From Streptomyces sp. SDr-06 (GTDB lineage: Bacteria; Actinomycetota; Actinomycetes; Streptomycetales; Streptomycetaceae): a DNA stretch of 64,000 nucleotides. Position numbers and translations under genes: made by a program. The stretch's first letter is position 1. The number at the start of each line of letters is the position of its first letter. A model generated the notes under the pieces. It ran no database searches, was not told the origin of the DNA, and was given only the letters and a program-made list of their open reading frames with translations. This document shows positions 44,361 to 52,196 of this stretch, in pieces. The stretch is taken from NCBI RefSeq assembly GCF_003324565.1, contig NZ_QOLA01000014.1, forward strand, positions 143,719-207,718, read 5' to 3'.

Positions 44361-45820
44361 CCACGCAACGGAGGATGAGCGCGGCCGGTCTCGCGCTGAT
44401 GCTCGGCGGCGCGGGGATCATGCTGGCCGCAGGCCCCGCACAAGCAGCCGAAGTCTCGTACGCCACCGAGTGCATACCGCCGTCCATCTCCGGCCTGCCA
44501 CCGGTCGAGGGAACGACGAAGGTGCAGCTCACCGCCCCCGCCACGGCCAAGGTGGGCGATGTGGTGGACGTCGTCTGGAAGTTCACCCAGGCCGCGTCGA
44601 ACAACCCCAACGTCCTCGACCTCAACAAGGACGTCGTCCAGCCGACCGGCACCCTGAAGGCCGGCGGCGCGCAGAGCGCCGACATCCCGATGAAGGGCCC
44701 GCGGCAGAACCCGCCGATCCCCAAGAACAGCCCGATGATCCTGCCGGACATGACGGCCAAGCTGAAGCTGACCAAGGCGGGCGACGTCACCCTGACGCCC
44801 GACGCGTACAACATCAACGTCAACCAGATCATGTCGACGGACACCAAGTGCACGCCGAAGGCGGCGGTCGGGGTTGGCGCCACCATCAAGGTGACGGACG
44901 GCGGGGGGACCACCGGCGGCACGACCGGCGGCACCACCTCGGGCTCGACGACCGGCGGCACCACGGGCGCCACCACGTCCGGCGGCAGCACGGCCTCGGG
45001 CGGCACGACCGGCGGCTCCGCGTCGGGCGGCACGACGGCGGGCGGCGCCTCCGGCGGGTCCACCACGGGCGGCTCGGCCACCGGCGGCTCCGCCTCCGGC
45101 GGGACGACCGGCGGCTCCGCCTCCGGCGGGACGACCGGCGGCAGCGGGGGACAGAGCGACTTCCCCGGCAAGGAAGTGGCGGTCAACTTCGCCTGCCAGT
45201 CGCCGGGACCGGCAAGTATCCAGTCCAAGGTGACCATCAACGCCAAGAAGAACGGCGGGAGTTACGACCTCACCGTCAAGACCGCCAAGGGCGTCATGAA
45301 CAGCCCCGCCGACCTTCCCGCGGGCGCCCTCAAGCCGTCCATGCAGGTCGCCGTCGGCGGCGCCGACAAGGGCTCGGTGGCCGTCACCGGACCCGCCAAC
45401 CCCGACCCGATCAAGTCGGGGGCGCCGGTGAGCCTCACCGACATGACGGGCACCTACAAGCCGGGCGCCTCCGGCAAGTCCACGCTCAGCCCCGGCGACC
45501 TGTCCATCGACGTCACCCTGGGCGGCGCGCCGATCCACATCCCGTGCAAGGTCTCCGGCTTGGCGCCGGTCTCCCTGGAACTGGACACGGCGGCCCAGCC
45601 GGGCGGCGCGGCCGGCGGCAGCGGCTCCGCGGGCACCACGGGGGGCACGGCGGGGGCCGGCGGCTCCGCGGGCGCCTCGTCCTCCGGCGGCCTGGCCCAG
45701 ACCGGCGCGAGCGACACGGGCGCCCTGCGCGCGCTCGGCCTGGTCGCGGGCACCGTGATCCTGCTCGGCGGCGCGATCTTCACCTTCACCCCCTGGAAGC
45801 GGCTGCGCGGCACGCGCTGA
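44357..45820 (+). CDS. Large LAQTG-anchored surface protein with Gly/Thr/Ser linker
   Basis: The secreted 487-residue protein has a signal peptide (about 1-33) and domain A (about 35-180, VSYATECIPPSISGLPPVEG). A Gly/Thr/Ser repeat linker (about 182-263) leads to domain B (about 270-415, VAVNFACQSPGPASIQSKVT and GADKGSVAVTGPANPDPIKS), homologous to the single domain of the protein at 41579. A second Gly/Ala/Ser linker precedes the LAQTG motif (about 452), a hydrophobic helix and the tail KRLRGTR. LAXTG is the class E sortase signal of streptomycetes; no sortase gene is in the window. GTG 44357 overlaps the upstream stop. Confidence 0.8.
   Translation: MTTQRRMSAAGLALMLGGAGIMLAAGPAQAAEVSYATECIPPSISGLPPVEGTTKVQLTAPATAKVGDVVDVVWKFTQAASNNPNVLDLNKDVVQPTGTLKAGGAQSADIPMKGPRQNPPIPKNSPMILPDMTAKLKLTKAGDVTLTPDAYNINVNQIMSTDTKCTPKAAVGVGATIKVTDGGGTTGGTTGGTTSGSTTGGTTGATTSGGSTASGGTTGGSASGGTTAGGASGGSTTGGSATGGSASGGTTGGSASGGTTGGSGGQSDFPGKEVAVNFACQSPGPASIQSKVTINAKKNGGSYDLTVKTAKGVMNSPADLPAGALKPSMQVAVGGADKGSVAVTGPANPDPIKSGAPVSLTDMTGTYKPGASGKSTLSPGDLSIDVTLGGAPIHIPCKVSGLAPVSLELDTAAQPGGAAGGSGSAGTTGGTAGAGGSAGASSSGGLAQTGASDTGALRALGLVAGTVILLGGAIFTFTPWKRLRGTR
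45084..45137 (+). repeat. 27-bp perfect tandem duplication in the linker of the LAQTG protein gene
   Basis: Two identical 27-nt units (45084-45110 and 45111-45137), each encoding GGSASGGTT, sit in a longer GGC/ACC-rich stretch from about 44900 to 45150. Identity at every base suggests recent slippage and possible length variation between strains. Confidence 0.8.
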
Positions 45821-45836
45821 CGCCCCCGGGAAAGCG

Positions 45837-45871
45837 AAGAGCCGCCGCACCTGCGCGGTGCGGCGGCTCTT
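45837..45871. terminator. Bidirectional terminator between the surface locus and the peptide transporter
   Basis: AAGAGCCGCCGCACC (45837-45851) pairs exactly with 45857-45871 around a 5-nt loop, followed by TTC. Confidence 0.85.
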
Positions 45872-45891
45872 TCACGTACGGCGGGGGCGGG

Positions 45892-47391
45892 TCAGTGCAC
45901 GCCGCCCATGAGGGGCTTGACCTTCTTGCGGAACATGAAGATCGAGACGCCCGCGACCACGGCGAGCGCGCCCTGGCTGGCGAACCAGTACGTGGAGTCG
46001 GTCGGCGCGCCGACCAGCTGGAGCAGCGCGATGACCGAGTCACCGGCCGTGACGGCCAGGAACCAGACACCCATCATCTGCGAGGCGTACTTCTCCGGCG
46101 CCAGCTTGGTGGTCAGCGAGAGGCCGACCGGGGAGAGCGTGAGCTCGCCGACGGTCTGGATCAGGTAGACCATGCACAGCCACAGCGGGGTGACCTTGAC
46201 GTCGCCGGACGCGGCGGCCTGGGCCAGCATCATCACGAAGAACGAGAGGCCGATGAGCGTGAGGCCGAAGGCGAACTTCGACAGAGTGCTCGGCTCCTTG
46301 CGCCGCTTGTTCATGTACACCCAGAGCCAGGCGAAGACCGGCGCGAGGGCCATCACGTACAGCGGGTTCAGGGACTGGAACCAGCTGGACGGGAAGTCGA
46401 GACCGAACAGGTTGTTGGCGGTCTTGTCCTGCGCGAAGACGCTCAGGGTCGAGCCGGTCTGGTCGTAGATGCCCCAGAAGACGGCAGCGGCGACGAAGAA
46501 CCAGACGTACGCCGACATCCGCGACTGCGAGACCTCGTCGAGGTCCTTGTCCCGCTTGATGCGCAGCAGGCACCAGGCCGGGATCACGAGGCCCGCGATG
46601 GTCAGCGGCCACATGGCCCAGTCCACCGTGAAGTGGCCCGAGACGGCGAGGGCGCCGTAGGCGACGACCGCCACGCCCAGCCACATCAGGACCTTCTTGA
46701 TGATCGAGGCGCGCTCGGCCTCGGACATCGGGGTGGGAACGACGTCGCTCTCCGCCGACATGTGGCGGGTGCCGAGGAAGAAGAACAGCAGACCCAGCGC
46801 CATGCCCACGCCCGCGAGGGCGAAGCCGAAGTGCCAGTTGACCTTCTGGCCGACGGTGCCGATGGTCAGCGGGGCGGCGAAGGCACCGAGGTTGATGCCC
46901 ATGTAGAAGACCGTGAAGCCACCGTCGCGACGCGGGTCGTTCTTGTCCGGGTACAGGTGGCCGACCATCGTGGAGATGTTGGCCTTGAGGAGACCGGAAC
47001 CGAGCGCGATGGCCGCGAGACCGATGAAGAACGAGATCTCCACCGGCACGGCCAGCAGGAAGTGGCCGATCATGATGATCGTGCCGCCGATGGCCACGGT
47101 CTTGCGGGCGCCCCAGGCGCGGTCGGCGAGCCAGCCGCCCGGCAGGGCGAGCAGGTACACCATCGCGTTGTACACGGAGTAGATCGCGGTGGCCGTGGCC
47201 ATGTTGAACCCGAGCCCACCCGAGGACGCCGGGGCGACCAGGTAGAGCACGAGCAGGGCCCGCATGCCGTAGAAGCTGTAGCGCTCCCACATCTCCGTCA
47301 TGAAGAGGTTGGCCAGGCCGCGGGGGTGGCCGAGGAAGGTCTTCTCGGTGCCAGTGGTACTGGCCGAGTCCTTCGTCAGGCTGGACGCCAT
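45892..47391 (-). CDS. POT-family proton-coupled oligopeptide transporter
   Basis: The 499-residue MFS transporter takes up di- and tripeptides with protons. About 14 helices are visible. POT signatures are the N-terminal FMTEMWERYSFYGMRALLVL (the ExxERFxYYG-type motif) and GWLADRAWGARKTVAIGG; a later block reads GELTLSPVGLSLTTKLAP. ATG 47391 (MASSLTKDS) lies 6-7 bp after AAGGA; the frame's upstream extension is not used. It is monocistronic, divergent from the two-component genes with a long regulatory gap. Confidence 0.88.
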   Translation of the reverse strand: MASSLTKDSASTTGTEKTFLGHPRGLANLFMTEMWERYSFYGMRALLVLYLVAPASSGGLGFNMATATAIYSVYNAMVYLLALPGGWLADRAWGARKTVAIGGTIIMIGHFLLAVPVEISFFIGLAAIALGSGLLKANISTMVGHLYPDKNDPRRDGGFTVFYMGINLGAFAAPLTIGTVGQKVNWHFGFALAGVGMALGLLFFFLGTRHMSAESDVVPTPMSEAERASIIKKVLMWLGVAVVAYGALAVSGHFTVDWAMWPLTIAGLVIPAWCLLRIKRDKDLDEVSQSRMSAYVWFFVAAAVFWGIYDQTGSTLSVFAQDKTANNLFGLDFPSSWFQSLNPLYVMALAPVFAWLWVYMNKRRKEPSTLSKFAFGLTLIGLSFFVMMLAQAAASGDVKVTPLWLCMVYLIQTVGELTLSPVGLSLTTKLAPEKYASQMMGVWFLAVTAGDSVIALLQLVGAPTDSTYWFASQGALAVVAGVSIFMFRKKVKPLMGGVH

Positions 47392-47467
47392 GGTCGATCC
47401 TTGCTTGCTCGGGACGCGCGCTTCGTGAGCGTTGAGTCGCGCCCGGTGGGGGAGGGCCGGCACCGGC

Positions 47468-47515
47468 ATGGGGGCTGTCCCCCCAACGCCTTTGGGGTCC
47501 GGCTCCGTGGGGGAG
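47468..47515. repeat. Variant of the palindromic element in the transporter leader
   Basis: Starts ATGGGGGCTGTCCCCCC and ends CCGTGGGGGAG, with an internal CCTTTGGGGTCCGG stem-loop. The ends match the framework ATGGGGGTCCCCCC...TTGGGGGAG of the inserted element at 18460 and of repeat R2. No target duplication is evident. Confidence 0.4.
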
Positions 47516-47637
47516 CGCGGTAAGGACAGACCACACCGGGATCCACACCCCGTGCGCTTCTTCGCGCTGGGGCCCGGCCCGTAGGTCATTCACTGATCTC
47601 AAGACTGGCTGAGCCCGTCTTGTGCAGAAAAGAGACC

Positions 47638-47651
47638 CTTGGCGCGCCAAG
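47638..47651. promoter_or_regulatory. Perfect 14-bp palindrome CTTGGCGCGCCAAG
   Basis: A symmetric dyad lies midway between the divergent transporter and response regulator genes. The binding protein is unknown. Confidence 0.4.
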
Positions 47652-47860
47652 CAGGCCAAAGGTCCTTGAGTAGTGCTATAGGCGTTGGGACACCATACGT
47701 CACGAGTGTGCGCCATATGGAAGGACTTGAGACATGGATCACAGGCATCCCTGGAACCATTGGCCATGATTCGAAGGTGTTAAACAAGATCGCTTCATAG
47801 ACCCACAGGGTGGGTGGATCACCTGACGCATTGTCGCCGCCGCGGACTACCATCACCTCC

Positions 47861-48538
47861 ATGACCCGTGTACTGCTCGCCGAGGATGACGCCTCCATCT
47901 CGGAGCCACTGGCCCGCGCCCTGCGCAGGGAGGGTTACGAGGTCGAGGTCCGCGAGGACGGCCCGACCGCCCTCGACGCCGGACTGCAGGGGGGCGCCGA
48001 CCTGGTCGTGCTCGACCTGGGGCTTCCCGGCATGGACGGCCTCGAAGTCGCCCGGAGGCTGCGCTCCGAGGGGCACACCGTCCCGATCCTCGTGCTCACC
48101 GCCCGCGCCGACGAGGTGGACACCGTCGTCGGCCTGGACGCCGGCGCCGACGACTACGTGACCAAGCCCTTCCGCCTGGCCGAACTGCTCGCGCGGGTCC
48201 GGGCGCTGCTGCGGCGCGGCGCCACCGAGCCGGTGGCCCAGCCGGCCACCCACGGCGTGCGGATCGACGTCGAGTCGCACCGCGCCTGGATGGGCGACGA
48301 GGAGCTCCAGCTCACCGCCAAGGAGTTCGACCTGCTCAGGGTCCTGGTGCGGGACGCCGGCCGGGTCGTGACCCGTGACCAGCTGATGCGCGAGGTCTGG
48401 GACACCACCTGGTGGTCCTCGACCAAGACGCTCGACATGCACATCTCGTGGCTGCGCAAGAAGCTCGGCGACGACGCGGCCAACCCGCGCTACATCGCCA
48501 CCGTCCGCGGAGTCGGCTTCCGCTTCGAGAAGAGCTAG
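47861..48538 (+). CDS. OmpR-family response regulator
   Basis: The 225-residue regulator has a receiver domain (about 1-115, acidic pocket VLLAEDD, phospho-acceptor D52 in VVLDLGLPGMDG, TARADE, and K in DDYVTKPF). Its winged-helix DNA-binding domain (about 130-225) shows LTAKEFDLLRVLVRDAGRVV and SWLRKKLGDDAANPRYIATV. It forms a two-gene unit with the histidine kinase 13 bp downstream. The target and signal are unknown; the peptide transporter gene across the divergent gap is the obvious candidate. ATG 47861 has only a weak ribosome site. Confidence 0.9.
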   Translation: MTRVLLAEDDASISEPLARALRREGYEVEVREDGPTALDAGLQGGADLVVLDLGLPGMDGLEVARRLRSEGHTVPILVLTARADEVDTVVGLDAGADDYVTKPFRLAELLARVRALLRRGATEPVAQPATHGVRIDVESHRAWMGDEELQLTAKEFDLLRVLVRDAGRVVTRDQLMREVWDTTWWSSTKTLDMHISWLRKKLGDDAANPRYIATVRGVGFRFEKS

Positions 48539-48551
48539 AGCACCGGGGCAC

Positions 48552-49823
48552 ATGCGCCGTCGACTGATCAACTCCACACTCGCGGTCGTTCTCGTGGTGA
48601 TCGCGGTCTTCGGCGTCTCCCTCGTCATCGTCGAGACACGGACCATCAGCAGCAGCGCCCAGGAGAGCGTGAACTCCGAGGCGCTGCGGCTGGTCTCCGT
48701 CGTCGACAGCCGCACCCTGGCGAACGAGACGATCAACGCCCAGGTTCTGAACGAGCAGATCGACCCCAAGCGGTACGCCCGCATCTCCATCCCGGGCCGC
48801 CCGGTGATGGAGATCGGCCGCAAGCCCGAGGGCACCGTCATCAAGGGCACCGCCGAGGGCGAGCGCGGCGAGGCCGTCCTGGTCGAGGAGTCCCGCTCCA
48901 CGGTCACCAAGGAGGTCGGCCGCACCCTGCTGATCATCGGCGCGGTGGCCCTGCTCGCCATCGTCTCCGCGGTGCTCCTGGCCGTACGCCAGGCGAACAA
49001 GCTGGCCTCCCCGCTCACCGACCTCGCCGAGACCGCCGAGCGGCTCGGCTCGGGCGACCCGCGCCCGCGGCACAAGCGGTACGGGGTGCCCGAGCTCGAC
49101 CGGGTCGCCGATGTGCTCGACTCCTCGGCCGACCGGATCGGCCGGATGCTCACCGCCGAGCGCCGGCTCGCCGCGGACGCCTCGCACCAGCTGCGCACGC
49201 CGCTGACCGCGCTCTCCATGCGCCTGGAGGAGATCGCCCTCACCGACGACCTCGACACGGTCAAGGAGGAGGCCACGATCGCCCTCACCCAGGTCGAGCG
49301 GCTGACCGACGTGGTGGAGCGGCTGCTGACCAACAACCGTGACCCGCGCACCGGTTCGGCCGTGGTCTTCTCGCTCGACGAGGTCGTCAAGCAGCAGCTG
49401 GAGGAGTGGCGCCCGGCCTACCGCAGCGCGGGCCGCGCGATCGTGCGCTCGGGCAAGACCGGTCTGAAGGCGGTCGGCACCCCGGGCGCGGTCGCCCAGG
49501 TGCTCGCCGCGCTGATCGAGAACTCGCTGATGCACGGCGGCGGCACGGTCGCGGTGCGGACCCGGGTGATCGGCAACCAGGCCGTGGTCGAGGTCACCGA
49601 CGAGGGCCCCGGAGTGCGTCCCGACCTCGGCGCGCGGATCTTCGAGCGGACCATCAGCGGCCGCAACTCCACCGGCATCGGCCTCGCGGTCGCCCGCGAC
49701 CTCGCGGAGGCCGACGGCGGCCGGCTGGAGATGCTCCAGCAGCAGCCCGCGGTGTTCGCGCTGTTCCTCAGCCGGGAGGCGCGGGGGCGCCGGGAGCCGG
49801 AGCGGACCGAGACGATCCGCTGA
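48552..49823 (+). CDS. Sensor histidine kinase
   Basis: The membrane-bound 423-residue sensor has an N-terminal helix (about 8-28), a short extracytoplasmic sensor (about 29-125), a second helix (about 126-146) and a HAMP-like linker. A HisKA domain with the phospho-acceptor H212 in ADASHQLRTPLTAL follows. The HATPase_c domain has N-box ALIENSLMHGGG, G1 DEGPGVRPDLG and G2 GRNSTGIGLAVARDLAEADG. It pairs with the preceding regulator. The ligand is unknown. Confidence 0.9.
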   Translation: MRRRLINSTLAVVLVVIAVFGVSLVIVETRTISSSAQESVNSEALRLVSVVDSRTLANETINAQVLNEQIDPKRYARISIPGRPVMEIGRKPEGTVIKGTAEGERGEAVLVEESRSTVTKEVGRTLLIIGAVALLAIVSAVLLAVRQANKLASPLTDLAETAERLGSGDPRPRHKRYGVPELDRVADVLDSSADRIGRMLTAERRLAADASHQLRTPLTALSMRLEEIALTDDLDTVKEEATIALTQVERLTDVVERLLTNNRDPRTGSAVVFSLDEVVKQQLEEWRPAYRSAGRAIVRSGKTGLKAVGTPGAVAQVLAALIENSLMHGGGTVAVRTRVIGNQAVVEVTDEGPGVRPDLGARIFERTISGRNSTGIGLAVARDLAEADGGRLEMLQQQPAVFALFLSREARGRREPERTETIR

Positions 49824-49847
49824 ACCGGGGCGGTTCAGCGGGGGCGG

Positions 49848-50351
49848 TCAGCGCTTCGCGGGCGTGACGGGCCGGGGGTCGTCGAGAAACGATTCGGCCG
49901 TCTGCACGGCCTCCCGGGCGGGCAGCGCCCGGAACACCCACGTGCGGTACGACCAGAACCGGAACAGCGTGCCGAGGCCGATGCCGAGGAACTTGAAGAA
50001 GTTGTTCTGCCACGGGCTGTTCCAGCCGAAGCCGTACGTCGCCGCGTACAGGATGCCGTTCTCGATCACCGCGCCGACCACGCTGAACAGCAGGAACAGT
50101 GTGAGCTCGCGGGCCCGGCCGCTCTTCTCGCGGTCGCGGTAGGTGAAGTAGCGGAACCCCACGTAGTTGAAGGCGATCGCGATCGCGGTGGCCAGCAGGC
50201 TGGCCCGCACCACCTGGAGCTCGGTCGTGTGCCGCAGCAGGTTGAAGGCGCCCATGTTCACGAGCACCCCGAGACCGCCGACAGCGCCGAACTTGGCGAC
50301 CTCGCGTACGAGCAGTCGCAGTCGCCCAGGCGACGCGCCCTGTGCACTCAT
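49848..50351 (-). CDS. GtrA-family membrane protein
   Basis: The 167-residue protein has four helices in the GtrA arrangement (FGAVGGLGVLVNMGAFNLL, ATAIAIAFNYVGFRYFTYRD, FLLFSVVGAVIENGILYAAT, FFKFLGIGLGTLFRFWSYRT). GtrA proteins are thought to flip undecaprenyl-linked sugars for wall glycan decoration, which suits the surface theme of the region. It converges on the kinase gene and diverges from purK. Confidence 0.85.
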   Translation of the reverse strand: MSAQGASPGRLRLLVREVAKFGAVGGLGVLVNMGAFNLLRHTTELQVVRASLLATAIAIAFNYVGFRYFTYRDREKSGRARELTLFLLFSVVGAVIENGILYAATYGFGWNSPWQNNFFKFLGIGLGTLFRFWSYRTWVFRALPAREAVQTAESFLDDPRPVTPAKR

Positions 50352-50508
50352 GGTGATCGCCCAGCCCCGTCCGAGTAGGTGTGCTTTTCGTGCCAGTCAA
50401 CCCGCCCATGCTAACCACCCCCTCGGTGCGACGCCCGTGGGCACTGGCAAAACGGCCCGCACAACCCGGCCCTGCGGGCACCACCGGGGCGCCGGATACC
50501 CTGGAGGC

Positions 50509-51660
50509 GTGACGTTCCCGGTAGTCGGCATGGTCGGCGGCGGTCAGCTCGCCCGCATGACCCACGAGGCGGGCATCCCCCTCGGCATCAGATTCAAGCT
50601 CCTCAGTGACACCCCGCAGGACTCGGCGGCCCAGGTGGTGAGCGACGTCGTCATCGGCGACTATCGCGACCTGGACACGCTGCGTGACTTCGCGCGCGGC
50701 TGTGACGTGATCACCTTCGACCACGAGCACGTGCCCACCGAACACCTGCGGGCCCTGGAAGCGGACGGCGTCGTCGTCCGCCCGGGGCCCGACGCGTTGG
50801 TGCACGCCCACGACAAGGGGGTGATGCGCGCCCGGCTCCGCGAGATCGGCGCGCCCTGCCCCCGCCACCGCATCGTGTCGGACCCGTCCGACGTCTCGGC
50901 GTTCGCCGCCGAGGGCGACGGATTCCCCGTCATCCTCAAGACGGTCGTCGGCGGCTACGACGGCAAGGGCGTGTGGTTCGTACGCTCCGAGGCCGACGCG
51001 GCCGACGCCTTCAAGGCGGGCGTCGCGGTCCTGGCCGAGGAGAAGGTGGACTTCGTGCGCGAGCTGGCGGCCAACGTCGTGCGCTCGCCCAGCGACCAGG
51101 CCGTGGCCTACCCGGTCGTCGAGTCGATCCAGGTCGACGGGGTCTGCGACACGGTGATCGCCCCCGCGCCCGATCTCGACGACGAACTGGCGGGCCAGGC
51201 CCAGCAGCTCGCGCTGCGCATCGCCTCCGAACTCGGCGTCGTCGGCCACCTCGCGGTCGAGCTCTTCGAGACCCGCGACGCCGACGGTGTGCCGGGCATT
51301 CTCGTCAACGAGCTCGCGATGCGCCCGCACAACTCGGGCCACTGGACCCAGGACGGCGCGATCACCTCGCAGTTCGCCAACCACCTGCGTGCCGTCCTCG
51401 ACCTCCCCCTGGGCGACCCGCGCCCGCGGTCGAAGTGGACCGTGATGGGCAACGTCCTTGGCGGCGACTACCCGGACATGTACTACGCGTACCTGCACTG
51501 CATGGCCCGTGACCCGCAGCTCAAGATCCACATGTATGGCAAGGACGTGAAGCCCGGCCGCAAGGTGGGCCACGTCAACACCTACGGCGACGACCTCGCG
51601 GACGTCCGCGAGCGGGCCCGCCACGCAGCCGACTACCTCAGAGGAACGATCACCGAATGA
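50509..51660 (+). CDS. purK: N5-carboxyaminoimidazole ribonucleotide synthase
   Basis: ATP-grasp enzyme of purine synthesis that carboxylates aminoimidazole ribonucleotide with bicarbonate; PurE then isomerises the product. The 383-residue protein has VVGMVGGGQLARM at the N-terminus, the ATP-grasp segment VILKTVVGGYDGKGVWFV, and AVELFETRD with NELAMRPHNSGHWT near the active site. GTG 50509 has a GGAGG only 1 bp before it, too close to act normally, and a GATACC -10-like hexamer at 50495; the message may be leaderless. Its stop overlaps the purE start. Confidence 0.92.
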   Translation: MTFPVVGMVGGGQLARMTHEAGIPLGIRFKLLSDTPQDSAAQVVSDVVIGDYRDLDTLRDFARGCDVITFDHEHVPTEHLRALEADGVVVRPGPDALVHAHDKGVMRARLREIGAPCPRHRIVSDPSDVSAFAAEGDGFPVILKTVVGGYDGKGVWFVRSEADAADAFKAGVAVLAEEKVDFVRELAANVVRSPSDQAVAYPVVESIQVDGVCDTVIAPAPDLDDELAGQAQQLALRIASELGVVGHLAVELFETRDADGVPGILVNELAMRPHNSGHWTQDGAITSQFANHLRAVLDLPLGDPRPRSKWTVMGNVLGGDYPDMYYAYLHCMARDPQLKIHMYGKDVKPGRKVGHVNTYGDDLADVRERARHAADYLRGTITE

Positions 51661-52196
51661 GCAGCGCTATCGCACCCGGTCCCGTCGTCGGCATCGTCAT
51701 GGGCTCGGACTCCGACTGGCCGGTCATGGAGGCCGCAGCCAAGGCGCTGGACGAGTTCGAGATCCCGTACGAGGTCGGCGTCGTCTCCGCGCACCGGATG
51801 CCGCACGAGATGATCGCGTACGGCGAGGACGCGGCGGGCCGCGGCCTGAAGGCGATCATCGCCGGCGCGGGCGGCGCCGCCCACCTGCCCGGCATGCTGG
51901 CCTCGGTCACCCCGCTGCCCGTCATCGGCGTGCCGGTGCCGCTCAAGTACCTCGACGGCATGGACTCGCTGCTCTCCATCGTGCAGATGCCCGCGGGCGT
52001 GCCGGTGGCCACCGTCTCGGTCGGCGGCGCGCGCAACGCGGGCCTGCTGGCGGCCCGCATCCTGGCCGCGCACGACGGCGAACTCCTGGCCCGCATGCGG
52101 GAGTTCCAGCAGGACCTGAACCACCAGGCCACCGAGAAGGGCAAACGGCTGCGGGCGAAGGTCGAGGGTTCGGGCGCCTTCGGATTCGGGAAGTGA
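51657..52196 (+). CDS. purE: N5-carboxyaminoimidazole ribonucleotide mutase
   Basis: Class I PurE of 179 residues, which converts N5-CAIR to CAIR and so completes the step begun by PurK. It has the substrate loop VGIVMGSDSDWPVMEAAAK, SAHRMP and the AGAGGAAHLPGMLASVTPLP segment. ATG 51657 overlaps the purK stop (ATGA), and its own stop overlaps the dipeptidase start (GTGA), so three genes are translationally coupled. Confidence 0.94.
   Translation: MSSAIAPGPVVGIVMGSDSDWPVMEAAAKALDEFEIPYEVGVVSAHRMPHEMIAYGEDAAGRGLKAIIAGAGGAAHLPGMLASVTPLPVIGVPVPLKYLDGMDSLLSIVQMPAGVPVATVSVGGARNAGLLAARILAAHDGELLARMREFQQDLNHQATEKGKRLRAKVEGSGAFGFGK

Larger units (their letters stand above)
47392..47860. other. 469-bp divergent regulatory region, no gene
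   Basis: The part near the transporter contains a palindromic repeat variant (47468-47515). The centre is unusually AT-rich (about 47580-47800) and holds the inverted repeat CAAGAC...GTCTTG (about 47600-47622) and a perfect 14-bp palindrome, CTTGGCGCGCCAAG. Both divergent promoters and probably the binding site of the adjacent response regulator lie here. I see no coding frame with a ribosome site. Confidence 0.6.

Noticed and set aside
44895..45150. GGT-rich DNA read as a frameshift or low-quality patch
   Set aside because: The frame is intact through the linker into a homologous second domain and a proper sorting signal, so it is a real linker.
41579..45820. Chaplin or rodlin identity for the surface proteins
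   Set aside because: The proteins lack the short hydrophobic chaplin domain pattern with spaced cysteines; the domains and sorting motifs are different.
44470..47523. A 1017-codon plus-strand frame
   Set aside because: It runs out of frame through the LAQTG protein gene and antisense to the peptide transporter; His/Asp/Gly-rich shadow sequence.
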